Below, in pieces: positions 57,114-64,000 of a DNA stretch of 64,000 nt. The notes below the pieces were generated by a model that saw only the letters and a program-made list of their open reading frames with translations, was not told the DNA's origin and did no database searches. The stretch is from NCBI RefSeq assembly GCF_003330765.1, contig NZ_CP024902.1, positions 744,001 to 808,000 of the forward strand, written 5' to 3'. How positions within the stretch are numbered: the stretch's first letter is position 1; every line of letters starts with the position of its first letter. The translations under genes were made by a program, and so were the position numbers. The DNA is from Burkholderia pyrrocinia (GTDB lineage Bacteria > Pseudomonadota > Gammaproteobacteria > Burkholderiales > Burkholderiaceae).

Positions 57114-58956
57114 GTGTGCGCCCAGCATGGGCGCACTCCTGCGGGTGCAAGTCCCGCCATAAGCTGATCACGGCAAATGAAGCGAAGCGCAACTGCATGA
57201 GGGCGACCGAGTGTGGGGAGGAAGCGTGGAGCGTAAATCGCGAGCCGATGGACAAGAACCGCATAGAAGGCGCTGCCGAGCAGGGCGAGTGGGCACGTAA
57301 CCACAAAGCTCTCGTGATCAAGGCGAGGTGGCGTAAATGCAGCGGTTGTGCGATGAAGGAGTGCGTTCTTACCTGGGGAGATCTCGCCTTGTGCCTGAAA
57401 GGGCGACGGTGCTGAGCCGGAGCGAGAAGTCAGCAGAGGCCGTAGTAGCCGCTGGTTGAGGGCGAAGGGCTGAACGAGTAGGAGGGCCGAAGGCCGTGTC
57501 GCTCGGACGTGCAGGGCATCAGAAGGCTACGCAGGTAGCGCGCAACGCGGGATGGCGAGGTGAAGCCGAGCCTGAAGCGAGGCGTGATGAAGCGCGGACG
57601 GCGCGACACGAAACTGGAGGCTTGGGGCGAGACAGTCTGCTATCGCAGGCGCTCGCGAGAGCGAATCTGGTGATGGCGTGGAAGCGCGTCAAAGCCAATC
57701 GTGGCAGTGCCGGGGTGGATGGGAAGTCGATAGCCGAGACGGCGGAACACCTCAAGACGCACTGGCCGGGGATTCGGGAAGCGTTACTGGGCGGCAGCTA
57801 CCGGCCCGCGCCGGTGAGGCGAGTCCAGATTCCGAAACCCGGTGGCGGGACGCGTGAGTTGGGGATTCCGACGATAACGGATCGGCTGATCCAGCAAGCC
57901 TTGCTGCAAGTCCTGCAACCCATCATTGATCCGACATTCAGTGAACACAGCTACGGCTTCCGGCCGGGTCGTCGTGCGCGTGACGCGGTGCTGATGGCAC
58001 AGCGGCATGTGCAGGACGGCTATCGGGTGGTGGTCGATGTGGATCTGGAGAAGTTCTTCGATCGGGTCAATCACGACATCCTGATGGAGCGGCTATCGAG
58101 GCGGATCGACGACAAGGCCGTGCTGCGGCTGATTCGTCACTACCTTGAGGCCGGGATCATGGATGGCGGCGTGGTCAGTGAGCGACACGAAGGCACGCCG
58201 CAAGGCGGGCCGCTGTCGCCGCTGCTGGCCAATGTGCTGCTGGACGAGGTGGATCGTGAACTGGAGAGGCGCGGACACCGCTTCGTGCGTTACGCCGACG
58301 ACTGCAACGTGTATGTACGCAGCAGCCGGTCGGGCGAACGGGTGCTGGGCGGCCTGCGCAAGCTCTACGATCGGCTTCACCTGAGGGTCAACGAGGCGAA
58401 GACGGCGGTCGCACAGGCGACCGGTCGCAAGTTTCTGGGCTACGAACTGTGGCGCAGCGCGGGGGACCGGATCAAATGCGCGGTGTCGTGGAAGGCGCTC
58501 GCGACCTTCAAGCAACGCATCCGGGAACTGACTCGCCGCCCGGGTGGGCGGAGCCTGCCGGAGGTAGCGGAGCCACTGAGAGCGTATATCCCTGGCTGGA
58601 AAGCGTACTTCCGGCTTGCTCAGACGCCGAGGGTGTTCCGTGAACTCGACAAGTGGATCAGGCACCGGCTGCGTGCAGTGCAGCTCAAGCACTGGCGTCG
58701 AGGTACGACGATGTACCGGGAGTTGTTGGCGCTGGGCGCCTCGAAAGAGGATGCCCACCGGGTAGCCGCGAACAGTCGGCGTTGGTGGCGAAACAGCCGC
58801 TGGCTGCTGAACCGCGCCATGCCGATCGCCTACTTCGACCGTCTTGGCGTACCCCGGCTCTCATGACCTCAACTGCTCGAACCGCCCGGTGCGGACCCGC
58901 ATGCCGGGTGGTGTGGGAGGGGATCGGTCAGGTTGCCTGACCGCCCCTATCCCGAT
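57114..58956 (+). mobile_element. Group IIC-type intron
   Basis: Starts with GTGTGCG/GTGCGCC and the stem GTGCGCCC-AGCAT-GGGCGCAC, followed by structured RNA (domains I-III, 57114-57495), an intron-encoded RT in domain IV, and domain V at about 58878-58917 (GAACCGCCCGGTGCGGACCC and pairing CCGGGTGGTGTGG). The probable domain VI is AGGGGATCGGTCAGG-TTG-CCTGACCGCCCCT, ending near CCCGAT at 58951-58956. The 3' boundary is within a few bases. Insertion directly after a terminator and an RT without endonuclease are both features of class IIC. It ends 14 bp from the mscS stop. Confidence 0.9.
57496..58866 (+). CDS. ltrA: Group II intron reverse transcriptase/maturase
   Basis: 456 residues from GTG 57496 (AGGAGG about 11 bp upstream). 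RT domains are all recognisable: IPKPGGGTRELGIPTITDR near 109, YGFRPGRRARDAV near 150, DVDLEKFFDRVNHD near 177, TPQGGPLSPLLANVLL near 233, and the catalytic FVRYADD near 264. The maturase X domain follows (GWKAYFRLAQTPRVFRELDKW near 370). There is no HNH endonuclease domain, fitting group IIC, which uses single-stranded or terminator-hairpin targets. The reading frame is intact, so the element may still be mobile. Confidence 0.94.
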   Translation: MSLGRAGHQKATQVARNAGWRGEAEPEARRDEARTARHETGGLGRDSLLSQALARANLVMAWKRVKANRGSAGVDGKSIAETAEHLKTHWPGIREALLGGSYRPAPVRRVQIPKPGGGTRELGIPTITDRLIQQALLQVLQPIIDPTFSEHSYGFRPGRRARDAVLMAQRHVQDGYRVVVDVDLEKFFDRVNHDILMERLSRRIDDKAVLRLIRHYLEAGIMDGGVVSERHEGTPQGGPLSPLLANVLLDEVDRELERRGHRFVRYADDCNVYVRSSRSGERVLGGLRKLYDRLHLRVNEAKTAVAQATGRKFLGYELWRSAGDRIKCAVSWKALATFKQRIRELTRRPGGRSLPEVAEPLRAYIPGWKAYFRLAQTPRVFRELDKWIRHRLRAVQLKHWRRGTTMYRELLALGASKEDAHRVAANSRRWWRNSRWLLNRAMPIAYFDRLGVPRLS

Positions 58957-58969
58957 CCGTGCGATGCCG

Positions 58970-59782
58970 TTACGCGCTGCGATGCGAGACCGGCGTTTCG
59001 GGCGTCGGGTATTGGGCGTCGCGGAACGTATCGAGGATCACGCGGTTGGTGTCGCAGTACACCTGCCAGTAGTTCTCGGGTGCCGTGGACGGGCGCACGA
59101 ACAGCAGCGGGCCTTCCGGCGTGAACTGGAATACGCCGACGTCCGGTGCCGGGTTGGTCAGCACGTTCGGGATCTGCTGGATCGACGTCTTCAGGCGGTT
59201 GATCGCGTCGACCGCGTCGACGCCGTTCGCGATCTTCGCGGTCAGGTCGACGCGACGGTGCGACGTCGCGCTGTAGTTCGCGATGTTGTCCGAGAAGATC
59301 TTGTTGTTGCCGACGATCGTCACGATGTTGTCGGGGGTGATGATCGTCGTGCCGAACAGGCCGAGTTCCTTCACCGTGCCCGTGACGCCGCCCGCATTGA
59401 TGACGTCGCCGATCTTGAACGGGCGCAGCACCTGCATGAACACGCCGGCGGCGAAGTGCGCGAGCAGGCCGCCCCAGGCGGTGCCGATCGCGAGGCCGAG
59501 GCCGGCGAGCAGCGCGGCGAACGAAGTTGTCTGCACTCCGAAGATCTGCAGGATCGCGAGGATCAGCAGGACCGTTAGCAGCACGCCGACGACCGAGGTC
59601 AGGTAGTCGGTGAGCGTCGGGTCGACCTTGCCGCTGCGGCGTACGACTTTGCCGAGCAGGCGCGTGCCGATACGGACCGCCCAGCGGCCGACGAACCACA
59701 ATACGATCGCGGCGAGGAGGTTGAGGCCGAAGTCGAGGCCGCGGGCCATCAGGAATTGCTGGGCGGTGGCGAGATCGATCAT
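58970..59782 (-). CDS. mscS: Small-conductance mechanosensitive channel MscS
   Basis: Tension-gated inner-membrane channel releasing solutes on osmotic downshock. 270 residues with three N-terminal transmembrane helices; the pore helix is Gly/Ala-rich (SFAALLAGLGLAIGTAWGGLLAHFAAG near 88-114), then FKIGDVINAGGVTGTVKELGLFGTTI near 123 starts the beta domain. Compared with E. coli MscS the length is normal. The group IIC intron lies just downstream of the stop. Confidence 0.95.
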   Translation of the reverse strand: MIDLATAQQFLMARGLDFGLNLLAAIVLWFVGRWAVRIGTRLLGKVVRRSGKVDPTLTDYLTSVVGVLLTVLLILAILQIFGVQTTSFAALLAGLGLAIGTAWGGLLAHFAAGVFMQVLRPFKIGDVINAGGVTGTVKELGLFGTTIITPDNIVTIVGNNKIFSDNIANYSATSHRRVDLTAKIANGVDAVDAINRLKTSIQQIPNVLTNPAPDVGVFQFTPEGPLLFVRPSTAPENYWQVYCDTNRVILDTFRDAQYPTPETPVSHRSA

Positions 59783-60123
59783 GCGTTCTCCAAATCGGAA
59801 GTCGGGGCGCGGAATGCGCCGGCTCCGAAGTTATACCCGGACGGCGACGACGCGGCAAATATCTGGCGATGCCGATATCGATACCGAAGCTCTCTTAGCT
59901 GGCGGTCATCGCACCGGGCCGGATCGAGTTGTCTGTAGACGAGGCAAGCCGGGAGCACATGCGGACTTTCTGCTGCCGCAGACGGGCTGTAGCTCGTACG
60001 GCGTCGCCGGTCGGGATGCCTGCGTAAGCGCGCGGAGAACCGGGCGCGTACGCCGGAGGGAGAGGCCGTGCCGCGCAAGGCGGCACGGTGATGGGCTCTG
60101 TGGCGCGAGCCTGACGCCCCGGC
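59783..60123. other. Non-coding region between mscS and manC
   Basis: 341 bp with no recognisable gene. It must hold the mscS promoter and the end of the capsule transcript. A stem CCGTGCCG/CGGCACGG at 60066-60088 without T-tract is the only clear structure. Confidence 0.5.
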
Positions 60124-61551
60124 TTACTTCGGTGCGCGGCCGTAGGTGTCTTCGAAGCGGACGATGTCGTCCTCGCCCAGATATGAGCCCGACTGTACCT
60201 CGATCAGTTCGAGCGGGATCTTGCCAGGGTTGCTCAGACGATGTGTCGTGCCCAGCGGAATGTAGGTCGACTGGTTCTCCGTCAGCATGATTTCCTTGTC
60301 GCCGTTCGTGACGAGTGCAGTACCCTTCACGACAATCCAGTGCTCGGCGCGATGGTGATGCATCTGAAGGCTGAGCTGCGCGCCGGGGTTCACGACGATA
60401 CGCTTGACCTGGAAGCGGTCGCCTTGGTCGAGACCTTCGTAATCGCCCCACGGACGCACGACGCGGCGGTGCGTAATCGATTCATGACGGCCGGAGGCAT
60501 TGAGTGATTCGACGATTTTCTTGACGTCTTGGGTTTTGTCGCGATGCGCGACGAGAACGGCGTCGGCCGTCTCGACAATCACCAGATTGTCGACACCGAT
60601 CGTGGCGACCATGCGGTGCTCGGCGCGAACGTAAGCGTTGCGGGTATCGTAGGTGAGTACGTCCCCGAGCAGTGCGTTGCCGTCATCGTCTTTGTCGGCG
60701 ATCTCGGCGAGTGATGCCCACGAACCGATGTCGTTCCAGCCGAGGTCGGATGCGGTGATCACGACGGCACGATCGGTCCGCTCCATCACCGCGTAGTCAA
60801 TCGAAATGTTCGGTACGGCGGAGAACTCTGCTTCACCGAGACGGATGAAGTCGGCGTCGCAGGTGGCTGCGTGGAGCGCCGCTTCGGCCTGTCGGGCGAC
60901 TTCCGGCTCGAAGCGTTGCAGTTCCTCCATGTATGTCGATGCCTTCAGCATGAACATGCCGCTGTTCCAGTAATAGCCGCCGTCGTCGAGGAAGGATTCG
61001 GCCGTTGCGTGGTCGGGTTTCTCGACGAAGGCCTGAACCGTGTAGGCGGCGCATTCCTCGGAGATGGTCGAGCCGCGGCGGATATATCCGTATCCGGTAT
61101 TCGGCGAATCCGGCTTGATGCCGAACGTGACGAGGTGATTGTCCGCGGCGATTTTCGCGGCGGCGCAGGCCGCTTTCACGAATGCCTGCTCGTTGAGAAT
61201 GATATGGTCCGACGGCAGCACCATCAGTAGTGCGTCCGGTGCGCTTCTCAGCGCAACCAGTGCCGCGATGGCGATCGCGGGGGCCGTATTGCGACCCATC
61301 GGTTCAAGTATGACCGAGGATGGCGTGATGCCTACGGCGCGCAGCTGTTCGGAGATGATGAACCGTTGCTCGGTATTCGAAACGACAATGGGTGCGGCCG
61401 CATCCGGGATGTTGGCAAGACGCAGTGCGGTCTGCTGCGCGAGAGAGTGCTTTCCTGCAAGTTTTAGATATTGCTTCGGGTAGCCTCCCCGCGACATGGG
61501 CCAAAGCCGCGTACCGCTGCCACCACAGAGAATCACCGGATAAATGTTCAT
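60124..61551 (-). CDS. manC: Mannose-1-phosphate guanylyltransferase / mannose-6-phosphate isomerase
   Basis: Bifunctional type II enzyme that makes GDP-mannose for surface polysaccharide. 475 residues: nucleotidyltransferase domain opening with LCGGSGTRLWPMSRGGYPKQ at 8-27, YWNSGMFML near 192, and the C-terminal cupin isomerase domain with RPWGDYEGLDQGDRFQVKRI near 360 and QMHHHRAEHWIVV near 391. Last gene of the minus-strand capsule run in this window; the KpsC/WcbA-like gene is 140 bp upstream. A manC-wcbA order is familiar from Burkholderia capsule clusters. Confidence 0.96.
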   Translation of the reverse strand: MNIYPVILCGGSGTRLWPMSRGGYPKQYLKLAGKHSLAQQTALRLANIPDAAAPIVVSNTEQRFIISEQLRAVGITPSSVILEPMGRNTAPAIAIAALVALRSAPDALLMVLPSDHIILNEQAFVKAACAAAKIAADNHLVTFGIKPDSPNTGYGYIRRGSTISEECAAYTVQAFVEKPDHATAESFLDDGGYYWNSGMFMLKASTYMEELQRFEPEVARQAEAALHAATCDADFIRLGEAEFSAVPNISIDYAVMERTDRAVVITASDLGWNDIGSWASLAEIADKDDDGNALLGDVLTYDTRNAYVRAEHRMVATIGVDNLVIVETADAVLVAHRDKTQDVKKIVESLNASGRHESITHRRVVRPWGDYEGLDQGDRFQVKRIVVNPGAQLSLQMHHHRAEHWIVVKGTALVTNGDKEIMLTENQSTYIPLGTTHRLSNPGKIPLELIEVQSGSYLGEDDIVRFEDTYGRAPK

Positions 61552-61691
61552 GAATCACTCGACCTTGCTGAGATGCTGATGAAAGAGTTGCCTGCCTTGA
61601 AATCAGTGCGCCATTTTCTCGAAATTTTGCAGACACGTGTTGTTTTCGGATGAACGAGTGTCGCGTTTATCCGCAATCGACCGCAGCGCTA

Positions 61692-63542
61692 TCAATCGCG
61701 CGAAAGAAGGTGCAGGATGCCATTCCGACTCCAGCGCCAAGCTTTCAACCACGGCCGCATTCGGTTGCCTTCGATTTTTTCGAGCGGCCGAGATGCGGAT
61801 GCGGTCATTTTGCTGACAACTGATTCCGGCGTGGTAAATATCCCCCACGTCCAGTCCCAGTAAACCGGGTAGCGAATCAACACGCCGGCGGTCAGCATGT
61901 CGAGAGTCAGTCTGCGATCGCGCCATGGCTGTGCGAGCCTGTCGTGCGTGAGGCCCCAGCCGGCGTAGAACGGCAGTCCGTAGGTATGGACTTGCTTGCC
62001 GCGTATGAGGGCTTCGAAGCCGGATAGCGAGGATAGTGTATGAACCTCGTCGGAAATCTCGATTAGCGACGCGAGATCGGATTCGGTATCGACGATATCT
62101 GCATTGCCGTTCGCCTCGACAACGCCCAGCCGGTTTCCGGACAATACATCCGGATGCGGTTTGTAAACGATAAATGCGTCGGGGCGCTGCAGGCGGACCT
62201 GGTTCACGAGATCTTCAATCGTCGAGATGTTTCTCGTGCCGAGGCGAATGGATGCGTCGTCGGCGACTTGACCGGGGACGAGGATGACGGTTTTCCCGAC
62301 CGGAGCGTGCCAGGTCGGACAGCGGCGGCCCAGATTGTATTTCGTCAATCCGGCGTTTGAGATAGTTTCGCGTAAGGCTCTGGCGCGAGAAAGTTCTGCG
62401 TCGGCAAACTCCGCTTCGTTCAGGATCGCTGTGAGATCGCTCGGCCGGCTCGCATCGAAATAAATCCCTCTTCGGTCGATGACCTGACTGCAGGGCGCGA
62501 CGTGATCCGAACCCAGGCCGGCCGAATGCAGGAAGCCATCCTCGATGCGGATCACGGGCGTCTCGGGTGGAAGGCCTGCCGACGAGCGAGCGCCCCAGAA
62601 GGCGGCATATTCGCCCACGCGAAGTTCGTCGAGCCGATCGAGCCAGCGCAGTTGTGCTCCCGCAGCGGTGAGATAGGGTTTGGCGAACGTCCGTTTCCAC
62701 AATTGGAAGCGGACGCCCGCAACCCTGCCCACATCGGCGAAACGCCGCGCGGTCGCACGGTGTGTCGCGATTGCGGCAAGCAACTTGTCCAGCTCGCCGA
62801 TTGTCCCGGTCTCCGGATCGATGTATTGGGACAGGCGTACGAATATCGCGTCGAACAGGGTGCCAATTGTCGCACTGGCCTGGCGTGCCGGTTGATCGGC
62901 ATCATCGTGCGTCAGGCCCCATCCTGCGTAATAGGGGTGGCCAAACACGTGGACCGGTACGCCGCACAATAGCGCCTGCATGCCTTCGGGAGCAGATACG
63001 GTGTAAACGTGCTGGAAATGGGGGAGCGACGCACACAACGAACCGAGCGGATCAATTGATCGCGAAACTGCGCATATCTCTGGATGACGGGCGGACAACC
63101 ATTCCGTGCGCTCGTTCGCGCCGCTGCGCGCGAGCCACAATTCCGCCACGGGGTGCGTGCTGCGCGCCGCCGAGACCATTCTTTTGAATGCCTGGTGGCG
63201 CATCGGAGGCGGTGTGCCGAAAGCGTCCGAGACCGGTTCGTCGATCAGCAGCACACGCTGCCTGGTCGACGCGGCCAGGTCGGGGTGGGGGCGCGACGGC
63301 GAAGCAGCAGGATCGAATACGCAGGCCGCGCGAAAGCGCTCCATCAACTGCTGCAAGTCGATCGTGTCGCTGTCGGGCGCGTGCTTCGCCAGCACGTTGT
63401 CGATGCAGCGGATCCACGTCTCCGTGGTGCGAATCGCAAGTGGCGCACAGAACCACGATAGTAACGGCCCGCGTTTGCGTGGCAGGATATCGTTCGTCCA
63501 TACGCCAGGGGCGTCGGCGGGCCGGTAGATGTTCTTCTTCAC
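61692..63542 (-). CDS. KpsC/WcbA-like capsule Kdo-transferase homologue
   Basis: 616-residue cytoplasmic protein of the capsule synthesis KpsC family, which builds the beta-Kdo linker on lipid for export. The repeat layout is visible: HPYYAGWGLTHDDADQP near 214 ends the first domain, and the second domain has VIRIEDGFLHSAGLGSD near 325, IDRRGIYFDASRPSDL near 350, then VYKPHPDVLSGN near 465 and LPFYAGWGLTHDRLAQPW near 530. The first domain lacks the EDGF-type N-terminal part found in full KpsC, so it seems incomplete. The start overlaps the upstream glycosyltransferase stop by 4 bp (ATGA). Could be called WcbA by analogy with B. pseudomallei. Confidence 0.85.
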   Translation of the reverse strand: MKKNIYRPADAPGVWTNDILPRKRGPLLSWFCAPLAIRTTETWIRCIDNVLAKHAPDSDTIDLQQLMERFRAACVFDPAASPSRPHPDLAASTRQRVLLIDEPVSDAFGTPPPMRHQAFKRMVSAARSTHPVAELWLARSGANERTEWLSARHPEICAVSRSIDPLGSLCASLPHFQHVYTVSAPEGMQALLCGVPVHVFGHPYYAGWGLTHDDADQPARQASATIGTLFDAIFVRLSQYIDPETGTIGELDKLLAAIATHRATARRFADVGRVAGVRFQLWKRTFAKPYLTAAGAQLRWLDRLDELRVGEYAAFWGARSSAGLPPETPVIRIEDGFLHSAGLGSDHVAPCSQVIDRRGIYFDASRPSDLTAILNEAEFADAELSRARALRETISNAGLTKYNLGRRCPTWHAPVGKTVILVPGQVADDASIRLGTRNISTIEDLVNQVRLQRPDAFIVYKPHPDVLSGNRLGVVEANGNADIVDTESDLASLIEISDEVHTLSSLSGFEALIRGKQVHTYGLPFYAGWGLTHDRLAQPWRDRRLTLDMLTAGVLIRYPVYWDWTWGIFTTPESVVSKMTASASRPLEKIEGNRMRPWLKAWRWSRNGILHLLSRD

Positions 63543-64000
63543 GAAGACAGTGCGTTAATGAATGCGTCGACCTGGCGGAAATGGGTTTGCCAGGTGGGAA
63601 TATCGAAGTCTGCGATGCGGTCGAGCTGTGCGTTGCGCTCGGGGCTGCCGGTTTGTGCATATGCGAGAATGCGCGCGCACCAGCCCGGGCCATCGAATGG
63701 ATCGAGATAGTCCGGAATATCCCCGGCAATTTCATGAAACACCCCGAGATCGCTTGCCAGTACCGGGACGCCAAGCGTCAGCGCCTCGACGAGCGGCATG
63801 CCGTAGCCTTCCACGAAGGACGGGAATAATAATGCCCGCGCATGCTGCAGCCAGGCGCGCAATTGCGCGTCGCTGCAGTCGGAATGTTCTATGACGGCAT
63901 CCTGGATACTTTCGCAACGCTCGAGCATGTCAATGACGTTTTCGCATTCCCATCCGCGGCGACCGATAATGACGAGTTTGGGCGCTTGCGTACCGAGCCG
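63539..64000 (-). CDS. Glycosyltransferase family 4 (5' end beyond window)
   Basis: Only the last 153 residues are in the window. They show the C-terminal GT-B donor-binding half: LVIIGRRGWECENV, then HARALLFPSFVEGYGMPLVEALTLGVPVLASDLGVFHEIAGD with the E-x7-E retaining GT4 signature. The stop overlaps the kpsC-like start. It belongs to the capsule cluster that continues to the right; sugar specificity cannot be told. Confidence 0.92.
   Translation of the reverse strand, partial: RLGTQAPKLVIIGRRGWECENVIDMLERCESIQDAVIEHSDCSDAQLRAWLQHARALLFPSFVEGYGMPLVEALTLGVPVLASDLGVFHEIAGDIPDYLDPFDGPGWCARILAYAQTGSPERNAQLDRIADFDIPTWQTHFRQVDAFINALSS

Noticed and set aside
59879..60117. Short frames and a CCGTGCCG stem between mscS and manC
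   Set aside because: No conserved motif, no RBS and no T-tract; listed only as non-coding.

Overview
The window is GC-rich chromosomal DNA from a Burkholderia, most likely of the Burkholderia cepacia complex (chromosome 1 type). The evidence is the very strong GC bias at third codon positions, the protein families and gene order (recG-oxyR-katG-ubiA; grpE-dnaK-dnaJ downstream of recN-nadK-hrcA-hemH; manC followed by a KpsC/WcbA-like capsule gene), and a Burkholderiales-type intergenic repeat. The genus is an inference from gene content; no rRNA or tRNA gene is present to confirm it.

Layout. 0-7.8 kb: recG, the peroxide regulator oxyR, catalase-peroxidase katG with small ORFs around it, and ubiA. 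7.8-15 kb (minus strand): proC and its YggS-type PLP partner, then glycolate oxidase glcF-glcE-glcD and a fourth FAD-linked 2-hydroxyacid dehydrogenase. 15-19 kb: PduO-type cobalamin adenosyltransferase, flavohaemoglobin hmp behind an NsrR-like palindrome, a vapBC toxin-antitoxin pair with a tandem operator, and a DAHP synthase. 19-31.6 kb: tldD, a nitrilase-family amidase, the 1399-residue AsmA-like YhdP protein, glnE, recN and nadK. 31.7-39.4 kb: hrcA, hemH, an Hsp15-like S4 protein, grpE (with a sigma-32-like promoter), a thioredoxin-like protein, dnaK and dnaJ. 39.4-53.7 kb: fused pabB-pabC, an intact ISL3-family insertion sequence, panB, a deoxynucleoside kinase, folK, pcnB, a HAD phosphatase, hda, purM, a SnoaL-like protein, miaA, mutL and a DedA protein.

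53.7-58.95 kb is an accessory island between the convergent dedA and mscS genes. It is bounded by two inverted remnants of the same ISL3-type end and carries a decaying glycan-related operon: a FkbM methyltransferase with two frameshifts, a large transferase-like protein with a C-terminal beta-rich domain, and a truncated gene. It is followed by a group IIC intron (RT without endonuclease) seated directly after a terminator. From 60.1 kb to the right edge, the minus strand holds the downstream end of a capsule cluster: a GT4 glycosyltransferase (cut by the window), a KpsC/WcbA-like Kdo-transferase homologue and manC.

The most interesting theme is the convergence of mobile elements on rho-independent terminators. 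The intact IS sits in the A-tract of the pabB/panB terminator with an 8-bp duplication ATAAAAAA. The same octamer borders the IS remnant after dedA. The other IS remnant abuts the T-tract of what was probably the mscS terminator, and the group IIC intron follows a further terminator hairpin a few dozen bases on. A small repeat insertion between hemH and the S4 gene, flanked by a 10-bp direct repeat, has replaced translational coupling with its own ribosome-binding site.
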